From assembly GCA_964057225.1 (NCBI GenBank), contig OZ059898.1, forward strand, positions 12,115,767 to 12,179,766: DNA of 64,000 nucleotides, in the 5' to 3' direction. Both the position numbers and the translations under genes were made by a program. This document shows positions 22,123 through 36,440 of the stretch, in pieces. How positions within the stretch are numbered: the first letter of the stretch is position 1; each line of letters starts with the position of its first letter. Below the pieces are notes generated by a model that was given only the letters and a program-made list of their open reading frames with translations, was not told where the DNA came from and made no database searches. This DNA is from Auanema rhodensis. Taxonomy: Eukaryota; Nematoda; Chromadorea; Rhabditida; Rhabditidae.

Positions 22123-24879
22123 AAGGAAAGACGGTGAGATGATGAGGGAGGAGCAGAGCTGGACTAGATGAGAGGAAGATGACATGGTCATTCCTATTCG
22201 AAATCTTGCGCATGAATTTTGAGTTAAACGACTGAACGAAATGTTCTGAACTTGTTTGACTTCCTCTTTTGCTCCACTTCCTTACTTGTTCTTTTCTCTT
22301 CCTTGTTTATCTCTTTACTCTGCTTTTGTCTTGTTGCCCCTCTTTGTCCCTCTTATCACTTCTAACTTGATCTCATATTATGTGTTTTTCCACAAAACCT
22401 TTGAATAGATTGTCCAAGAATATTAGCATTTGAGGAAGCACCATAATTCATTTTCATTCAAATTTACATAAATATTTTCTTCAACAATTGCCTCAGTTTG
22501 TTATTTGCTTTTTCTGACTTTTGGCTAGTACTTTGAGGTTCGCATAATTCTTCTGCTTATTCGTTGAATGTTTAGAGAAAAAAAAAAGTTTGATGGTTAT
22601 TTCACTCAGCCAACATAGTTTACTTTTTTGAAGAGACGAAAGAAAATATTTTTTTTTTGCTTCGACTTCCATTATGCTTTCCATTTATTTTTTTGACTAT
22701 ACTTTTATTGAGTTACATGATTCTTCCTTGTTTTCTTACGTTTTCTATCCGTAAATGCCTTTCCAACTTTATTCTGAAACAGATAAGAAGCTAAAGTAGT
22801 TGTTTAACTATTTTCTATCTAAATTGCTTGATTTATCCCATTTTTTTGGTCGTTTCCTCCATCTATTCACTGAAAGTTTCTATCGACTATAGCAAAGTCT
22901 TAGATATATATATACATTAACGATGTATAAGCCTAGAATGTCTCCATTTCACTACATATAGTTTATTTCTTTTCATCTTAGATCAACTACCTACCAGCTT
23001 GTAGCGGATTACTTCTAATCAGCAACATATATTAGTAAGCTATGACTTGAATACCTATATAATTCCTTTAACTATATGATTTGAGATATATGACTATCCA
23101 TATATCATGCTGTCATTTTCTCTGAATATTTACTAATATTTCTATTCTAGTTATATGCCTAGCTTTCAAATAATTCTAAATCTTTTCACATTTCTTCTTT
23201 TGATTCCTTTTTGCCGCATACACATACATATTCACTCACTCAGATATATATACACACAGATTTTCTTAATAATTAGACAAATGGCATTTTTAATTTCCAC
23301 ATGAATATAACTTATTCTATTATTATAGTGCTGCATGTTGCTTCAATCATGCTCTACAGCTATATGAGCATAACAGCATAGAGAAGCCTTGAGAGATTGA
23401 GATACTGATCTATCTTTCCGATACACTATACATGTATAAAGGTCCTTCTCCTCCTTTCAGTCGAAGACATGAGGCTTCTTTCATCTGCTGGTAACACTAT
23501 ACATTACCCTTAGGCTCCCACCCTTTGCTCCCTTTCTCCAGTTATTACTTATGACAATCTTTTTCACTTTCTCTTTAAACTTTGTACTATCTTCTTTCTT
23601 GTAAATCATGTACATTCCAAGGATTCACGTGTTTTAACCTGATCCATCTGATCTACTTGGACTCGATATACATGTCTTCGTTTTCGACTAATATCCAACT
23701 TGTTTTCATTCAAACTTGGAGCATTCTTTAAATTTCCTTGTTTATCCCCCTGATTCTCAGCCACGTTGTCCACGATAAGCATAACCAAGTTATCCTCAAA
23801 AGCATTCACTTTAAATTCTTAGAACATTGAGGATCAAATACGATTCCAAAAAAATTCCAAATGTTTTTTTTTGTTTTTTCCTTCCCTTCAAATGAAAAAA
23901 ATATTCGGAATTGTCAAGCTGGCAACATCCAGCTTTAACCTTACAATTATATTTTTTGTGCATCAGCTTTCTTCTTCCTTTTTTTGTTCATTTTTCCGCT
24001 TTTTTTTGATATTTTTCTTGTTCGACTCTTCAAGATTCTATCATTCGTTGCAAATGAATTTTTATGCTTTTCCCGTATTTCTCATATAAAAGTAAGATAA
24101 CTGAATTTTTATTATATTTTACATTTAATAATAATATTATTATTTTTATATATTATATGTTTATTAACTATATGAAGTTTTGAGATTATAATGTTTCTCA
24201 AAATAAACATATATAGTTAACTAATTTTGCTCTTGAATTAGGTAATTTTTTCCTTTTTTTTTCTTTTTCAAACCTAAAAAAATGATTTTCTTTGTTTGAA
24301 AGGTGCTCATTCATGAAATGATAATTGAGTATAATGAATGTGTGATTTGCTTTCTTGATGAGATACATGTATGTATATGAGTATATGAAAGAAAATGCCA
24401 ACAACTGACTATGTTTGGACAATGTCCGGTCATGAGAAGTTTTCCATCACTTCTTCTTATTATTATTAATTCTTCTTTCATTTCTACAAATATATTCATT
24501 ACTGATCTCTTTGTTAGTTTAGTTCAAAGCCTCTTGCATGTATTTGATTATAATGCTCTTCGATAATAGCTACGATGTTACAACTTGGTCACAAAAATCT
24601 CTGCATTCTTCATCCTCATATTCCATTGTCTATTTCTCATTTTATCAAATTTTCTTTTCTTCTATCGTTTGACCATTTCATTTGTTTTTTTTTTCCAATT
24701 TGCCTTCGGCCATAATCAGAATAAGGCAAAATTGTTCTCGACCATTTCTCCAACCCCAAACACCGCATGACTTCCTTTCACCCCTCAGTCGTCTGCTCAT
24801 CCCTCTCTTGGTCACACGTTTCTCACCAGCATCGTCATAACCATACTCAGCCCACCAGCCATATACTCCTCACTTTCAA

Positions 24880-24900
24880 CACACACACACACACACACAC
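24880..24900. repeat. (CA)n microsatellite
   Basis: Perfect CA run of about ten units. Confidence 0.9.
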
Positions 24901-26764
24901 CTAATATCTTCTGTTGATACATGTTTCAAATAAGCTTTTTATCTAACAATATTCTTTGAACTAAATAGAAGAATATTCTTAGTTGGCTCTTGCTTCTCCA
25001 AATAGATTCATTTCATTTTCTCAATAAAGACAATGAGCAGCGAATGCGCAGCATTTTTCATTTATTACCACCTCATGCTCGTCCTTTTCCAGTCAAGCTA
25101 CAATGATTTTCGGCCAAATTCTCATTTCCTTTTTTGGGCGGATAAGAAACTGAAGATTGTGTAGGCAACAAATGCTTCTTCTCCACTTTAAACATGTTGT
25201 TGGTACTCGAAAAGTTACGAGATTTTAATCAGATGAATATTAAGTATATGAAGTATTTTAACTTTTTCGTTTGTGCTGTCATTCTTGTTTATTTATCTTT
25301 TATCTTTTATCATTACACGATTGCTGGTTTCTCTAACTCATAACTAACTATACCTTGCCGGCTGATAATCATGGCTAATTCGCCAAGGAATATGATGAAA
25401 GTGATAGCATATATTTTTGCTAAACAACCTCTAATACCTACATACATAGCTTATATGCTCGATTGACGACTACTATTTGAAAGCTTTGAAGTTATCATCC
25501 GTATTCTACTAATACTATTGCTGAATAATTCATTGTTTCTCTTTTCTTTCTTTTACATCATTCAAATTCCTCATCAGCTCGTATTTGAAAATGAGACCGA
25601 GGACATACAACTGCCCTCCTCTCCGCTTCAGCCTCCCAGTACGTCTGAATTTCTACCAGTCGTTCAGCCTTCTTCTAACCTCTTGATTCCATGTGCTCTT
25701 TGACAGACATTTAGTGTCAGATGATGAGGACGATGACAAGCATGGCCATGTGCATAGAAAAGGCTTGGCACAAAATTTCAAACTAAGCTTCATCTCAACG
25801 CTAAAGAAACATTCCCTGGTTATGTATTTGGACAAAGTATTCACATCACATAGCTATTACTAAAGCGGTCATCAACTGCTTCATTCGCTTTCTAATTTTT
25901 GCCATTTCCTTCATTTTTATTCATTTTCTGGTTAAATTTGAATGTTACTTAATCAGCATAAATCTCATTTCACGTTTATATGTATTTTACGTGAAACTTA
26001 CATTTTGAGAAATGCATGACGTACACACGGTTGTTTTTTTATTGTTTTTCAATTATTTTGCATCGTTCATCATGTGATCATGAGTATACTCTTTTCTACT
26101 TTTTTTTCATAGAAAATATAAGTAATAACAATGAATCTGAACTTCTTGTAAAGTTCATCTTCCAAATTTCAGGCAAATAACAATGTTTCCATCACATTTT
26201 TTTCTTAATTGTTAGATAATTATAAGTTTCCGAATAACCTATTCCATGTTCTAGAAGCAAGCTCAATCTACGCACTTTCATGTCACACATCTCCTAACTA
26301 TCAGCATGCTTTTGCTTGCTTACTATTCTGGGCATTCCAATGTTCACTCTTTTTCTCTCTCTCTCTTCCCATTTTACTCGTTTGCTTTTTCTCTCATAAA
26401 ATTCAATTCTGAAGCATCATAAAAGTTGACAAGCCAATGCGAATAATGCTTGCTCGTTTGTCGTTGTCGTCCTTGTCGTCAACTATGAGCTCAGCCTTCC
26501 TCCCTACCCCAATCTATCCTTCCACCCTGCGCTTACTTCCAATAGTTCTGAACCATAGCTGACCATGATGTCCATAAGTTGAAGCAGATCCTCTTGACCA
26601 GTCTCTTTTCAAAGCTGCAATTATGGACTTCCGGAGCAATTTCACATTTTAATATTTTTTGTCAATTGTCAACTCTCAGCTTGGCTTCAAGCATTATTCA
26701 AACTTGTTCACAATATGTTGCAGTTGTTTCATCTTATTCCAACTTCTAACAGTTTTTAAATGAT

Positions 26765-26772
26765 ATATTTCA
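26765..26772 (+). promoter_or_regulatory. trans-splice-like acceptor before the TSP1 receptor gene
   Basis: ATATTTCAG ends 19 bp upstream of the chosen ATG with no upstream coding exon, as expected for spliced-leader addition in nematodes. This supports the start choice. Confidence 0.45.
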
Positions 26773-26791
26773 GGCTTTTCATGACGCTTAG

Positions 26792-29700
26792 ATGATTATT
26801 ATATATTTTTTACTATCAACTCTAGTCTACTCTCATCGACTGATTCAATCTCAGTCACTACTGATTCCCAGCATTCCAGCTGCGAATTCTCAGGTTAAAA
26901 AATTTTATTATATTCTATATTTTCATAGCAAATTTTTAAGTTTGTTTATGAATTGACTAAAAACAGCTTATAAACGATTTTCATGGCTTTGAATATACAA
27001 TATTATTTCACATATTTATAGGAATTCTTATGTTTTAACCTTACAGGCTTATCTTCGTTCAAACAATGTGTCTTCGTACAGTATCCATCTAGGAAATCAA
27101 TCTAGTTGCCGTTTCAAAGCTGCCGTTATACCATGTGAATGCATTAAGAAAGTAAGAACCATCATTGTGAAACTTGGTTCACTTTTCATCTCAATCTTTA
27201 GGTTTCGAATCAGTATTGGCTGGAAGAAAATGGAATCGTTTTGACAAACTTCTCTGTCAGCTTACCAGATATCAAAATTCGAACTCCATCTAATCATGAA
27301 CTACTGCAAGAGCTTATAGTCCATTTTACTCCAAAACTCTGTCAAATGGAACGATTTGTCGTACACTTACAACGTCGAACACTAGAAGTAAACGACTCAT
27401 ATCTACATTTCACTAATTAAACTCAAACTTCAGAATGCTCCCGGAGAAAAAATCGAATGGCACACTACAGCAACATCTACTATCTCGCTTCACAGTCAGC
27501 AAGAATCATTAGTATTTCCATGTCAATCATTTGCTGATATCGGATTCTATCAAGTTATTCTACTATCCCAGAATAATTATTCGATAATTGTTCGTTTTTT
27601 TTTCTCATTTTTTCCATCAAATATTCATCTAATTTTCGTTTAATTATTATAAATGGTATATTCGTTTGAATTATGCTCATGGCTTCTTTCATGCAATGTC
27701 TTGAATGCCTGTTTGTGTCAGGTTTTTATAGTCTTTGAGCTTCAAAGAATTAACGAAAGATGGGCAGGAAGAATATTTGGCTTAAAAAAATTTTTTTTTT
27801 AATTTAACCATTTAACTCATAGCGTTTTGCTATATAAACAATAGAATTTTCATATATAAACTCGTAATCGTAATGAAATGAACGAAATACGTTTCTGGAC
27901 ACAATTGGATTTAATTGAAATTTTGATTTTACAGGGTGATCAGTTTGTGGTTAATCATACAACAGAATATTCGTTAAGCTTAAGGAATGATAGCATATTT
28001 CCTCATTGCTCATCTGAATATGATGTTTCATGGACTCTAGCGAAATGTCCTCTGAACGATTTACACTATCGTATTCGTCTGTTTGCTGTTCCTGAAGGTG
28101 GATCTGATCATGAAGATCGTGTTCATTACATAGGTTTGCATTTTCAACTTGAAAAAACCTTAAAATATGAAATTTCAGAAGAACTTGGTATTAGTAAAGA
28201 GCAGACATCAGTGTCCATTAGCTGTTCACATTTTGATATTATTTATGAAAAATATTGCTTCGAATTAGTGTCCATCAATCGCAATTCATCTACATTCCAA
28301 TTATGGAAGTCAACTTGTGTTAGCACTGAGCCAGGTACAGTAATATCATTATCAAACCTTTTCTATTTTCTTTATTGTTCTTTTGAAAATTGTTTATGAA
28401 TGAGTTAAAGTATATAGCTATGATGAGGATATGATGATGCAACATGACGATCAGAATAATTCAGATGCGCATGTTAATGCAATACTAACATCATTCAGAA
28501 GCCTCACAAATATTAATTGCTTTAACCATATTTTGATTTTTGTTTGACCGTTGAATTTATGAGATTAGCATTTTGGCTAAGCACACATGTCAACTCCTAC
28601 CAGCTTTTCTGTCATTCTCTATGACATGTCTATCTATCTGAAAACGTCCATCTCCATTATGACGTACTGGAGTATTAAAGCTGTAGCTGTTTGGAGTTAA
28701 AAGACAGACAGAACAGCAGCAGCAGACAGCAAAGGGCAGGAGACAATGAAGGATCAAGCAATAGGGAAATGAAAATGTATGTGAAGCCCTGTACTGAAAG
28801 TATATTAAGATTTTTTTTCAATAAGTTATAGTTTGATTTTAAGCATAAATAGCATATTCTAACTAAATTAATCTCGAAAATCTCTTTAATATATTTTGGG
28901 TGAAACATACTTTGAAGTATACTCATCAAGTATGAACTAAGCTAATTTAGCATTAGTCAGCCTACTCTACTTATAAGTAACAACAAGCATTTTGCTTCAT
29001 CTTCTCGCTCTTCTGTTTCCGTCGGTTTCAGCCGTCTGTCACGACGTCGCATATGGCAATGTGAAGTTATTGGCATAGTTAACTTACTTATATCTTTAAT
29101 ATATATACACACATATATATTAGTTTCCTTATATGTTATAAGGATGAGTGCTTCTTAAGCACAATCTGTTGAACCTTATAAGGCTACTTGTCAACAACAA
29201 ATTCCATTATTCTAATCTGAATTTCATATTAATATTGAAACACAGGGTTCATCTGAGCTTATATTAAGTTTTTGGCTTTGTTTTCTATTTTTATCAGTTA
29301 GAAACAGCTCAGAATGAAAGAAATGTGTACCCCATTGAATCATTTAGCAACTTATTCTTGATGCTTATACTAGTTATAGTTAAGTTTTGGCTTATGGTCA
29401 TGAATATCGTGGTGGGAAGATGATGAAGTAAATAAAGATTCTGTGAGAATATGTATGCATTTGAAATCGTTCCTTAGCATATGTACATTCATAGAAATTG
29501 TATTTAATTAATAAGCAGGTGACTACAATATACGTCACAACTATACTCATCCTATAATTGCAAAGAGGCCGACAGAATAATAACAACAAGAGCTTAAGCT
29601 CTTACGTGTGCTCTAAGCCATACGTCTCTGACTCTCTCATTTCTTTCTTGTTCTCGGTCAACCTTCGAATCCTGTCATCTATACTACTCTGTTCTCCTTT

Positions 29701-32700
29701 TACCGGTGAGGCTATCAATAGCAATCTGAATTCAGCAACCAGCTGTGTCATCTTCAGACTGAACGCTGTTTCTATCTTCTTTGCTCATCGGCCACCTCTT
29801 ACATGATAGGACACGTGTTCAACCTCAATACTAATGAGATTAGAGGTGACCTGAGTATAATGATGATGCTCATGATCATCATCGTTGTCCTTTTTATTTT
29901 TTTCTGGTTTGAAAAGGAATAGCGCTAATTAAATTTCTATAAATTGGACTTAGATATACTGAAGTCTGGCGGATAAACAACTGCGCATTATTCTCGCAGA
30001 AAAAGGAAATTCCCATGTCTGCTGGGGCTTGCATTCATTCATGTTGTCATCTTCCCGTGTTTATGATATCATCCGGTCTCACTCATCTTCCACTGTCAAT
30101 AATCCGTGTCTGAGCATACAAACGGTGGCAGGTTCAGCATCATGCACACACCCAGACATATACAACACATAGGCATAGGCATCGGGCTTCACTTGACCCC
30201 GTATCTGAGCTCAACCGGTCAGAACCCAATTCAACATCTGCCTCTGCTCATTCGGACTCATAATCTATCTATGTTCTGAATTGCGGAAAACAAGTTAATG
30301 CCAGATTGGAGTACACAGGGGGTGAAGAGTGTGACAGGGACTGTTCGAAGAGGGGGCGGAGGAGAAAAGAGTGTGAAAAAGCATTTTCAAACAAAACTTC
30401 CGAGAAGTCACAGTAACTGAGTATAAATTTAGAAATATGCTCTTTAATGCTGGAAACAAATTATAAAATAAAAAGTGCATTTGATGTTCTAAAAAGTTTC
30501 TCCTCCATTTCTTCTTCTATAAAGTATTGTTTAATGATTCTTGAATTTGAAACATCTAAAGCTTTGTGCATATTGTCTAAAACAAAGACGTCAATAGGAC
30601 AACAACAGCATTGAAGATGATTGTTTATGAAATTTTTTGTAAACATTCAAATAATTCAAGATAATTATTTAACACAACAGGAACATCTGCAGCTTTGTTA
30701 AAACATCTAGTACTATTACTTCTTTCAGTAATAGTAGTAGTAGTTGAATAAATGTGTCAGTAATTAAGCCAATTTGTGTTGGCAATCTGTCAAAACCTTC
30801 TTTCATAAACTGACCATTGGCTCTTAAATCTGAATTTTTCGTTACTCTCTCTGGCTATATTATATTCTATCTCTCTATCTCTGTCTCTCTTTCTCTCGTA
30901 CTCTCTCCCTCTTAATCTCTTAGGCTTGCTGTTGCTTCGTTTTGTTATTCTACTGTCTGTCATTGTTTTATATTTCTGTTTCTTTTCAAAATACTTTTGG
31001 GATGCGAAGAGATAATTGTCTCATACATATACAACAGGGTGGTTGCAAGCAGTAAGCAAGAAAGCAGAAGATAACAAGACGATGAGAGAACCAGCATGTT
31101 ATACAGACTTCGGTCATTATCCACTTGTTCTCTCTCTCTCTCTTTCCATTTCTTACTCCTGAAACTGCTCCATATGGTATATAGTGCTTAGAGCTAAATG
31201 GTCTATAATCGAGATGAGAGTAACAGGCACTGTATTGTCTTTTCTTAAGAAAAAATAATAAAAGACAATGCGCTAAATGGTTGCTCATTAAGTTTTTAAT
31301 AACCTTCCTCAATTGGTATTGTATTGGGGTAAAACTGAATGAATTCTTTAGCTGAAGAGATGTTAAATGGCAAAATAACATCAAAAGCTTTTTGATTCAT
31401 TGTTTTGAGCTTCTGTCAAGATTGACCTTTTATAATGGGTAATTATAATTAAAACAATCATTTAAAATAATTTTGATGACAAGCCAACACATACAGATTG
31501 TGTATGTACATACAGTAGTGGAGGGATAGAAGGGATAGAAGAAGGCAGATGACCATTTGGGATTTGTAAGCAAGACTGAACTTTTGTAGAAAAGACAGAT
31601 GAATTTATGAATATTTCAGTAAATCATAATTATATTTGATATAGAATAATTAAAAGAGAATAATTAAACTATTTACCTCATATGTTTAATTAAAAATAAT
31701 TATTGTAATATGTTTTCTTCCTTTTTTTTTGGTTCACATCATCATAAAATGATATAATTTAATTTATAAATATAGAAGTTAAATCTAAGATTAGATTTAT
31801 ATAGCCGGTCAATGTCTTTCGTCTTCATCTTCGTTTTTCTATTGTCTGTCTGTAATCTCTTGTATTTATATTATCTTTTCAATTAGTATCTATTTTTGAA
31901 TGAAAGCCATCAAGACAATTACACCATGTTAATAGGAATACTATTCGTCGTGTAATTAAGAGATTTGGTAAGGAAGCAAAAGAAACGATAAAAGAGTAAT
32001 GAATTATATGTTAGAGCATGAGAGAGTATGAGAGAAAAAGACAAAATGAAATGGAGCTTGATGCTCTAACAGATCTAAAGATGGAATAGACCCAAGAGCC
32101 AAAACAATCAATCTATCCCGCACATTCTCAATAAACTCCTTTCGTTAGATAATTAGAAAATGATCTTAAGATGAGATGATTCTCCAATATTTCATTGGAT
32201 ACAGAGGAAAAGGGAGTAAAAAGCATTAATATTTCATAAAAATTTTGAAATAACATTGATGAATGACGAGAATTTCTTTTATAATATTATATATTACAGT
32301 GCTACGTCAAAATGGTGGATGGTCAAATTGGTCAGAGTGGTCAGCTTGTTCAGCAACTTGCGGAACAGGTAGATCTCGCAGGTAAAATATACTATATAAT
32401 TTATTAAATATATAAAATAAACTATATATTTTAATATATATATAATCTAATAATTAATATCATTTTATAGATCAAGAGCATGTGATAATCCTGTGCCAAT
32501 TCGTGGTAAAAGTTGTGTCGGTGATGTACTAGAAACCCGTGAATGTATAGAAAAAAAATGTCCATGTAAGATATTTAGTTTGCTATTTATCTCGAAATCT
32601 ATATATAGAAGAATAATTTTAATTAAATTGTATTTTAGTAGCAGCCAATTATCAACTTCATACTTCAAACTGCAGCTGTGGCTGTGAACTTAATGGTGAA

Positions 32701-34704
32701 GCGGGTTCATTCTTTGCTACAGCAAGGTAAATATATATTCATAAAGATATTTTTCATATAATCTATGCTTAATTTAACCAAAAAAAACCATTAAAATTAA
32801 ATAAATTGAAAGAAAAAAATAAATTTAATTTTAATAATTTTTTTTTTAAATGAAAAATTAAATTTATGCCCTTTCTAGCGTTCACGAAAAATGCTCCGGC
32901 AATCAAACGTGGTACTTTAATTCGAGAAATATACGGACAGTGATTGATATTTCCGTTCAACAAGATGATAAAGCTCAAGGAAAATTATTTTTTTTCCTAC
33001 GAAAACCATATGGGGTACGAGAATTTATGTGATATCTTCATAATTTTATAATAATTTAGGAATTAGTATGGTTTTCTGGTTCAAATCATGAGTCAGATTT
33101 TACTCTTAGAACTGACGATGCAATTTATATTGTTTTATGGAGTAAAACGAATACAAGTAGAAGACATTCTACAAGTATTGATGGTAAAAAACATCACCCA
33201 AAAGGTTTCACTGTTATATATACTGTAAGAGGTTAGCATAATCACATAATATGGAATATAACATTAAAATTGAATTCGTTTGCAGGTCCTGAAGAGCCGA
33301 TTGTACTTTCTGCTCGACCATCATTAGCTTGTCATCCAGTTTGTCCTGAAACTGTTATCATATCACTGATGGGAATTCTATTTCTTCTAATTATATTCAT
33401 TCCTCCATTCATTTGTGCCGGTATAACTCAACGAATTCGTCGTAATAGCAGCCCTGAACTACCTCTAATTGACCAAAAGTAGATTTTTCAACCGATTTTC
33501 TCATTAGTCTTTTCTTTATTTTTCATAAAAATTTAATATGCTTACATAATGTATTCTATTTCAGATATGAAAATGAAATGATTCGATCTGGTAATACAGA
33601 ATGTACACATGTTAGCGGAACTAAGGAATTCATTGCAAGACGTAGTATTGGAATACAATTAAGCGTTCAAAATACTCCAAGGTAAAATATCTTATATGTT
33701 ATAAATCACCTAAAGAAAGAGAATTTGATTAACTATACATATAGCCATCTCAAAAACTTATAAATTACAATTTCAAACCTCAATGATCACAATAAAATTA
33801 TTTCAAAAGTTAAAAATAGTTCATAACAACAACTTAACTATACAAAACGGATTATATTAAATTAGCATAAACTACAATATGTTTAAATTACATTTAGTAA
33901 TTTACACGTGAGACGTGAAAAGTTTTTATTTTATTTTGATTTTAAAAAACAATTGATACGGTTGATGTTTTATATTAATTCTGCATGAAGATTTTATTCT
34001 TGTAGCAGATTTTATAATATATAAAACGATAAAATTATAATTTTATCATATTTTATATATTATTTTATAAATAAATAAATAAATATTAATTTTTTCTAGT
34101 GATCAACAACTTAAAGGCAGGTACTATTTATAATATTAATGATTTCATTTTGATTTGTTCATCCGTTTATTTAATGAGTTATTTCAAAATATTTGAAAAA
34201 AAAAGATTTTGTTTGCGCATGAAGGTGTGATTAAGCTTAAATTTGGGATACTGTTGATAAGCTTGATTATGTTCTTCCTCCCCCCCTCCCTTATTTTTTT
34301 ATAAAGCAACCTAGTTCATCTTTTCCCTCTCCCAATATACTTTTCTCCATCATTTACTAACTTACATTTATGGTGTTTGCGTTGATTGCTCTCAGCAGAG
34401 TTTTAATAAAATAGATTCTATTTATAATATTTGTATTAATAATTTCATATTTTATATTTTTAGGTTAACACGAACATGTCCGTCGGCTGACTCACCATTG
34501 CCTCGAGGCTTATCTAGCTTATCAACGTCTGATGAACTTGAATATGACTATTATGATGGTACAACAATTCCCGGTTCACTATTAGCTCCATTACAAGCAA
34601 ATGATGAACTATTCACACAAATTGACATTGATCAAATCATTCGACAATCACAGATATTTACATCGGATAATGTATCAAAGCAAGATGTTCACACTCAAAT
34701 ATAG
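26792..34704 (+). CDS. type I membrane protein with one thrombospondin type 1 repeat
   Basis: About 14 exons encode about 680 residues. Order: signal peptide ([14 protein letters not shown]); ~285-residue N-glycosylation-rich ectodomain with paired cysteines and no family I recognise; one TSP1 repeat (about residues 302-358) with [15 protein letters not shown], which has both the WxxWxxW C-mannosylation and CSxTCG O-fucosylation motifs; a CUB-like segment starting [15 protein letters not shown]; a transmembrane helix ([19 protein letters not shown], about residue 520); and a ~150-residue cytoplasmic tail with acidic and Ser/Thr-rich parts. The TSP1 exons (32300-32381, 32471-32565) follow a 3965-bp intron. 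TSP1 membrane proteins of nematodes often act in cell migration or axon guidance, but the orthologue is not identified. The donor after 27589 (GTTCGT) is weak. Confidence 0.75.
28335..32299 (+). other. 3965-bp intron of the TSP1 gene
   Basis: It lies between exons ending CCTGAGCCAG and starting TGCTACGTC. It is far larger than other introns in the window and separates the ectodomain module from the TSP1 module. Internal frames are short and unconvincing. It may hold enhancers or an internal promoter. Confidence 0.6.
34100..34120 (+). other. 21-nt microexon of the TSP1 gene
   Basis: TTTTTTCTAG precedes and GTACTA follows a 21-nt block that encodes SDQQLKG in phase. Both inclusion and skipping keep the frame between the flanking exons (ending AACACTCCAAG and starting GTTAACACG), so it is a candidate cassette exon in the cytoplasmic tail. 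Confidence 0.5.
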
Positions 34705-35661
34705 TTAATATGATTGATGTTTACTTTCTATTTCAAGTTCCTTTTCATTTTTGTAAGTGTTGTTTCAAAAAATATATCAAAAAAACATAAATGAAGAGGA
34801 AAGAGCAAACATGATCATGCTCAGCTATCATTGAGATCAAACATGTGAGCTTCACGGTGTATATACATACAAGAGCATTTCCCGCAATAGACTAAATTAT
34901 AGATTTTTTATGAAAATGTTTTATTTTTTTCTTCCAAAATCCATTAAAATATTTATTTTTTTGGATTTAAAATGTTTTTTTCTTTGTCTTCCATCATTTT
35001 TTTTTCATATTTGCATACAGGTGTTTGTGATAATTATTGTATTACTTGTTTTAAGTTTTAAGTAATCCATTCATTCGGGATTTACTTCAATTGTATTTTT
35101 CTAATTGAATTACTGGCTAATTCAGCTGTTTTTATTTAAAAATATATAATTTTTATTATTTTTAATATACATAACTGTATGTATATAATATCTTTATATG
35201 TTTAACAAAGTTATTTCTATAATTATAATGTTGTTGATAACATGACACGTAAACATAGAAGGCAATTTCTAAAACTTCTAAAAGAATATTAGAAAATAAA
35301 TAAAATAAAACTTAAATATCATTCAAAATGTTTTTTCTTATTACTTATATTCTGATAATTGGAAAATTGTTTTAAACTTTAGAAAAAACATGAAATACTT
35401 TTATACAGTACTTGAAATAATAATTTTTATTTCTTTTAGTATTTTATTTAACAATCAAAATTAGTTTTATTCATTTTCATACTTTTAAATATATAAATAT
35501 TTGTATTTTATAAATATACAAACAATTCATTGGGTCTTTTAATCACCATTGCTACATCCATATCGTGAATATACTCTGTGTTTGAAACATACATACAGAT
35601 AGACAGATAAAACAGGTGTTATTCAAACTTTATGTATTATTCAGATAAACAAAATGAATTT
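34705..35661. other. 3' flank of the TSP1 gene, AT-rich
   Basis: No gene seen; contains AT runs and possible polyadenylation signals. Confidence 0.5.
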
Positions 35662-35888
35662 CAAATAGATTTATATACAATACTTGCAAGTCATTACCTA
35701 CGATTATCGATACGAATATTGATTTCAACTAAATTAGATAATCTGATTGTTTGTATGAATCATATACTGATTTTTAAGTTTGCCTTTCAAGCTTACATTA
35801 GCTTATGTTCGAAGAAGTACGCCGATTATAACTCGAGAACCATGCTGAAAACTCATAAATCCTCGAAAACTATGCTGAAAACCCGATA
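35662..35888 (+). repeat. 227-bp inverted repeat, left arm
   Basis: Reverse complement of 36441-36667 with no mismatch noticed. The frame it contains is mirrored in both arms and is not a gene. Confidence 0.9.
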
Positions 35889-36201
35889 ATCTACATAATT
35901 ATCAATTTTGAACTTACGATATTGTGTCAAACCGACTTGAACAAAAGTATAATGTATTTGTGTTTTTATAATGATCGAAAAAGAAGAGAAAATCATTATA
36001 CAATACTTTCTTTCTATCATTAAACTTTAAAATTAAATATTTTTATGTAAATCTGATATCATACTATAACTGTTAAATTCTGATTTTTAATCAAATAAAT
36101 TATATTTACAATCAAGACAGCATGTTATGCAATTATATAATAGATCAATTTGATTAATCACAAAAATTATAATATAATTTCCCGTTTGTTAGAAAAAATA
36201 G

Positions 36202-36248
<47 letters not shown>

Positions 36249-36340
36249 TAGAGAAAGAGAGAGAGAGAGAAAGAGAGAGATAAAGAAAGAGAGAGAGAGA
36301 GAGAGAAAGAGAGACACATGAATAGAAAGAGAGAGAAAGA
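36202..36340. repeat. (GA)n microsatellite inside the inverted repeat
   Basis: Interrupted GA/GAAA run in the 552-bp spacer between the two arms. Confidence 0.9.
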
Positions 36341-36440
36341 GAGCGATACAAGAGATATAACTGCAAAAATGGAAGAAAAAAAAGAATTTCCTTATTGATA
36401 TACACATGGAAGTATCGATATTCATGCATGTATAAAAAAA

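Larger units (their letters stand above)
20124..26791. other. 6.6-kb stretch without a convincing gene
   Basis: Mixed pyrimidine-rich and AT-rich DNA, most likely distal 5' or regulatory sequence of the gene starting at 26792. Two short frames have protein-like composition (23606-23809 minus; 25710-25864 plus, beginning HLVSDDEDDDKHGHVHRKG after an acceptor-like TTTGACAG). Neither could be joined to other exons. Confidence 0.4.

Noticed and set aside
36154-36429. Leu/Ser-repeat proteins from GA/CT tracts (also 21998-22213, 57307-57583)
   Set aside because: Microsatellite translations.
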